The translations under genes were made by a program, and so were the position numbers. 64,000 nt of DNA from Candidatus Gastranaerophilales bacterium. Lineage in GTDB: Bacteria > Cyanobacteriota > Vampirovibrionia > Gastranaerophilales > Gastranaerophilaceae. The DNA is taken from the NCBI GenBank assembly GCA_944322745.1, contig CALUPV010000007.1:17063-81062 (forward strand). Reading direction: 5' to 3'. The notes beneath the pieces are model-generated. The model was given only the letters and a program-made list of their open reading frames with translations, did not search any database and was not told the DNA's origin. Below are positions 63,501 to 64,000 of this stretch, one piece after another; within the stretch, counting starts at the first letter, position 1, and each line of letters opens with the position of its first letter.

Positions 63501-64000
63501 GTGAGCATGCATAGAATAACAAGTCTATATCCTCAATATAAACCAAGTGAAGATAGAAGGCAGCAAGATATCCCTGTAGCTGTCGATAGGCGTTCCGGCC
63601 GAGAAAGGCGTAGTCAGGATAGAGTTGCATTAGATAGACAGCTTACAAAAGATTTATATGAGGTAAAAAGCCATATTGCTAAATTAGAAGCTTTAGCACC
63701 TAAATTATTTACAGATAGAGTAACTACTCAAAGCCCAAATTTTGGTTCAATGAATAATTTTACTCAGGATCAATTGGTTAAGGAATCTAAACCGGATTTT
63801 TCTGCAATTGCAAGACAAGAGGCGCAATTACAGGATAGAGCATCAACATCTTTTCAGATAGGTATATTGTCTGCAGCTTTAGCAGGAGCAATTGCAGTAT
63901 CATTTATGGGAACAGCAGGTGCAGTTATTGCTATAGGTACAAGTTTATATATTGGTGCTAGAGTTCTAAAAGTATTAATAGCTAAAGAAACTGCCGAAGA
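63501..64000 (+). CDS. Unknown protein, 3' end outside the window
   Basis: An open frame of 166 codons running off the window, starting at GTG 63501 (MSMHRITSLYPQYK in translation); AAAGGTG lies seven bases before it. DRRSGRERRSQDR near residues 29-41 is a basic Arg/Asp-rich patch; a hydrophobic segment follows at about 119-145 (GILSAALAGAIAVSFMGTAGA). Not recognised; the visible part suggests a membrane-tethered protein. Confidence 0.55.
   Translation, partial: MSMHRITSLYPQYKPSEDRRQQDIPVAVDRRSGRERRSQDRVALDRQLTKDLYEVKSHIAKLEALAPKLFTDRVTTQSPNFGSMNNFTQDQLVKESKPDFSAIARQEAQLQDRASTSFQIGILSAALAGAIAVSFMGTAGAVIAIGTSLYIGARVLKVLIAKETAE

Overview
The window is AT-rich bacterial chromosome with tightly packed genes. 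It contains no transposase, integrase, phage structural gene or CRISPR array. The envelope is Gram-negative in type: an RND efflux pump with a TolC-like outer-membrane partner, a CtpA protease and a type I signal peptidase. The efp-accB pair is an arrangement common in cyanobacteria, and glycogen-type genes (glgC, a GH57 enzyme) occur without any photosynthesis gene. With the very low GC, this suggests a non-photosynthetic cyanobacterial relative (Melainabacteria/Vampirovibrionia, Gastranaerophilales-like). That placement is an inference from gene content and base composition, not a measured result.

Layout. 1-5400: the end of clpX, a small transglutaminase-like protein, lepA, glgC and a membrane-anchored thioredoxin. 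5380-12135: a MarR-controlled tripartite RND efflux operon with a recognisable operator and a terminator. 12200-18860: a soluble histidine kinase and a REC/degenerate-GGDEF/REC protein, then pepA, yjbQ, an M14 peptidase, a secreted kelch-like protein, efp and accB. 18854-24820: ogt (minus strand), rsmA, ispE, murQ and a 940-residue protein of unknown function. 24816-32222: minus-strand genes for a giant coiled-coil protein, a family-4 uracil-DNA glycosylase, a GH57 enzyme and CtpA. The 530-base gap between the last two holds two convergent structured small-RNA candidates, one of which could be 6S RNA. 32316-44180: hydrolases (metallophosphoesterase, MBL, PHP), membrane and zinc-ribbon proteins, a transglutaminase, tRNA-Gly, a polyprenyl diphosphate synthase, lepB, and a minus-strand operon (formyltransferase, YhaM-like, secreted protein, PncC/CinA-like). 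44186-47470: a small HTH gene divergent from a tiny ORF, then leuC, tsaD and a winged-helix protein.

47597-58497 is the most unusual part: seven co-directional, nearly abutting genes for GT8/GT2 glycosyltransferases, five of them fused to long coiled coils. One coil contains near-identical 33-residue (99-bp) tandem repeats. A shared VYxEIxKNYxYT-type motif recurs in three of the proteins, one protein has a degenerate catalytic motif, and one has the coil before the catalytic domain instead of after it. This reads as a possible scaffolded glycan-assembly system. An uncharacterised gene, ftsZ, a large M16 peptidase and the start of another unknown gene close the window.

How the genes work together. 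The MarR/RND/TolC genes form a regulated export system. The kinase and the REC protein are probably one signalling unit. efp and accB are a translation/lipid pair. rsmA-ispE-murQ is a translationally coupled housekeeping run, and the polyprenyl synthase plus lepB serve the envelope. The glycosyltransferase cluster, with a divergent winged-helix gene and ftsZ nearby, probably builds a surface glycan. Extended -10 promoters (TGnTATAAT) with very short or absent leaders appear several times.
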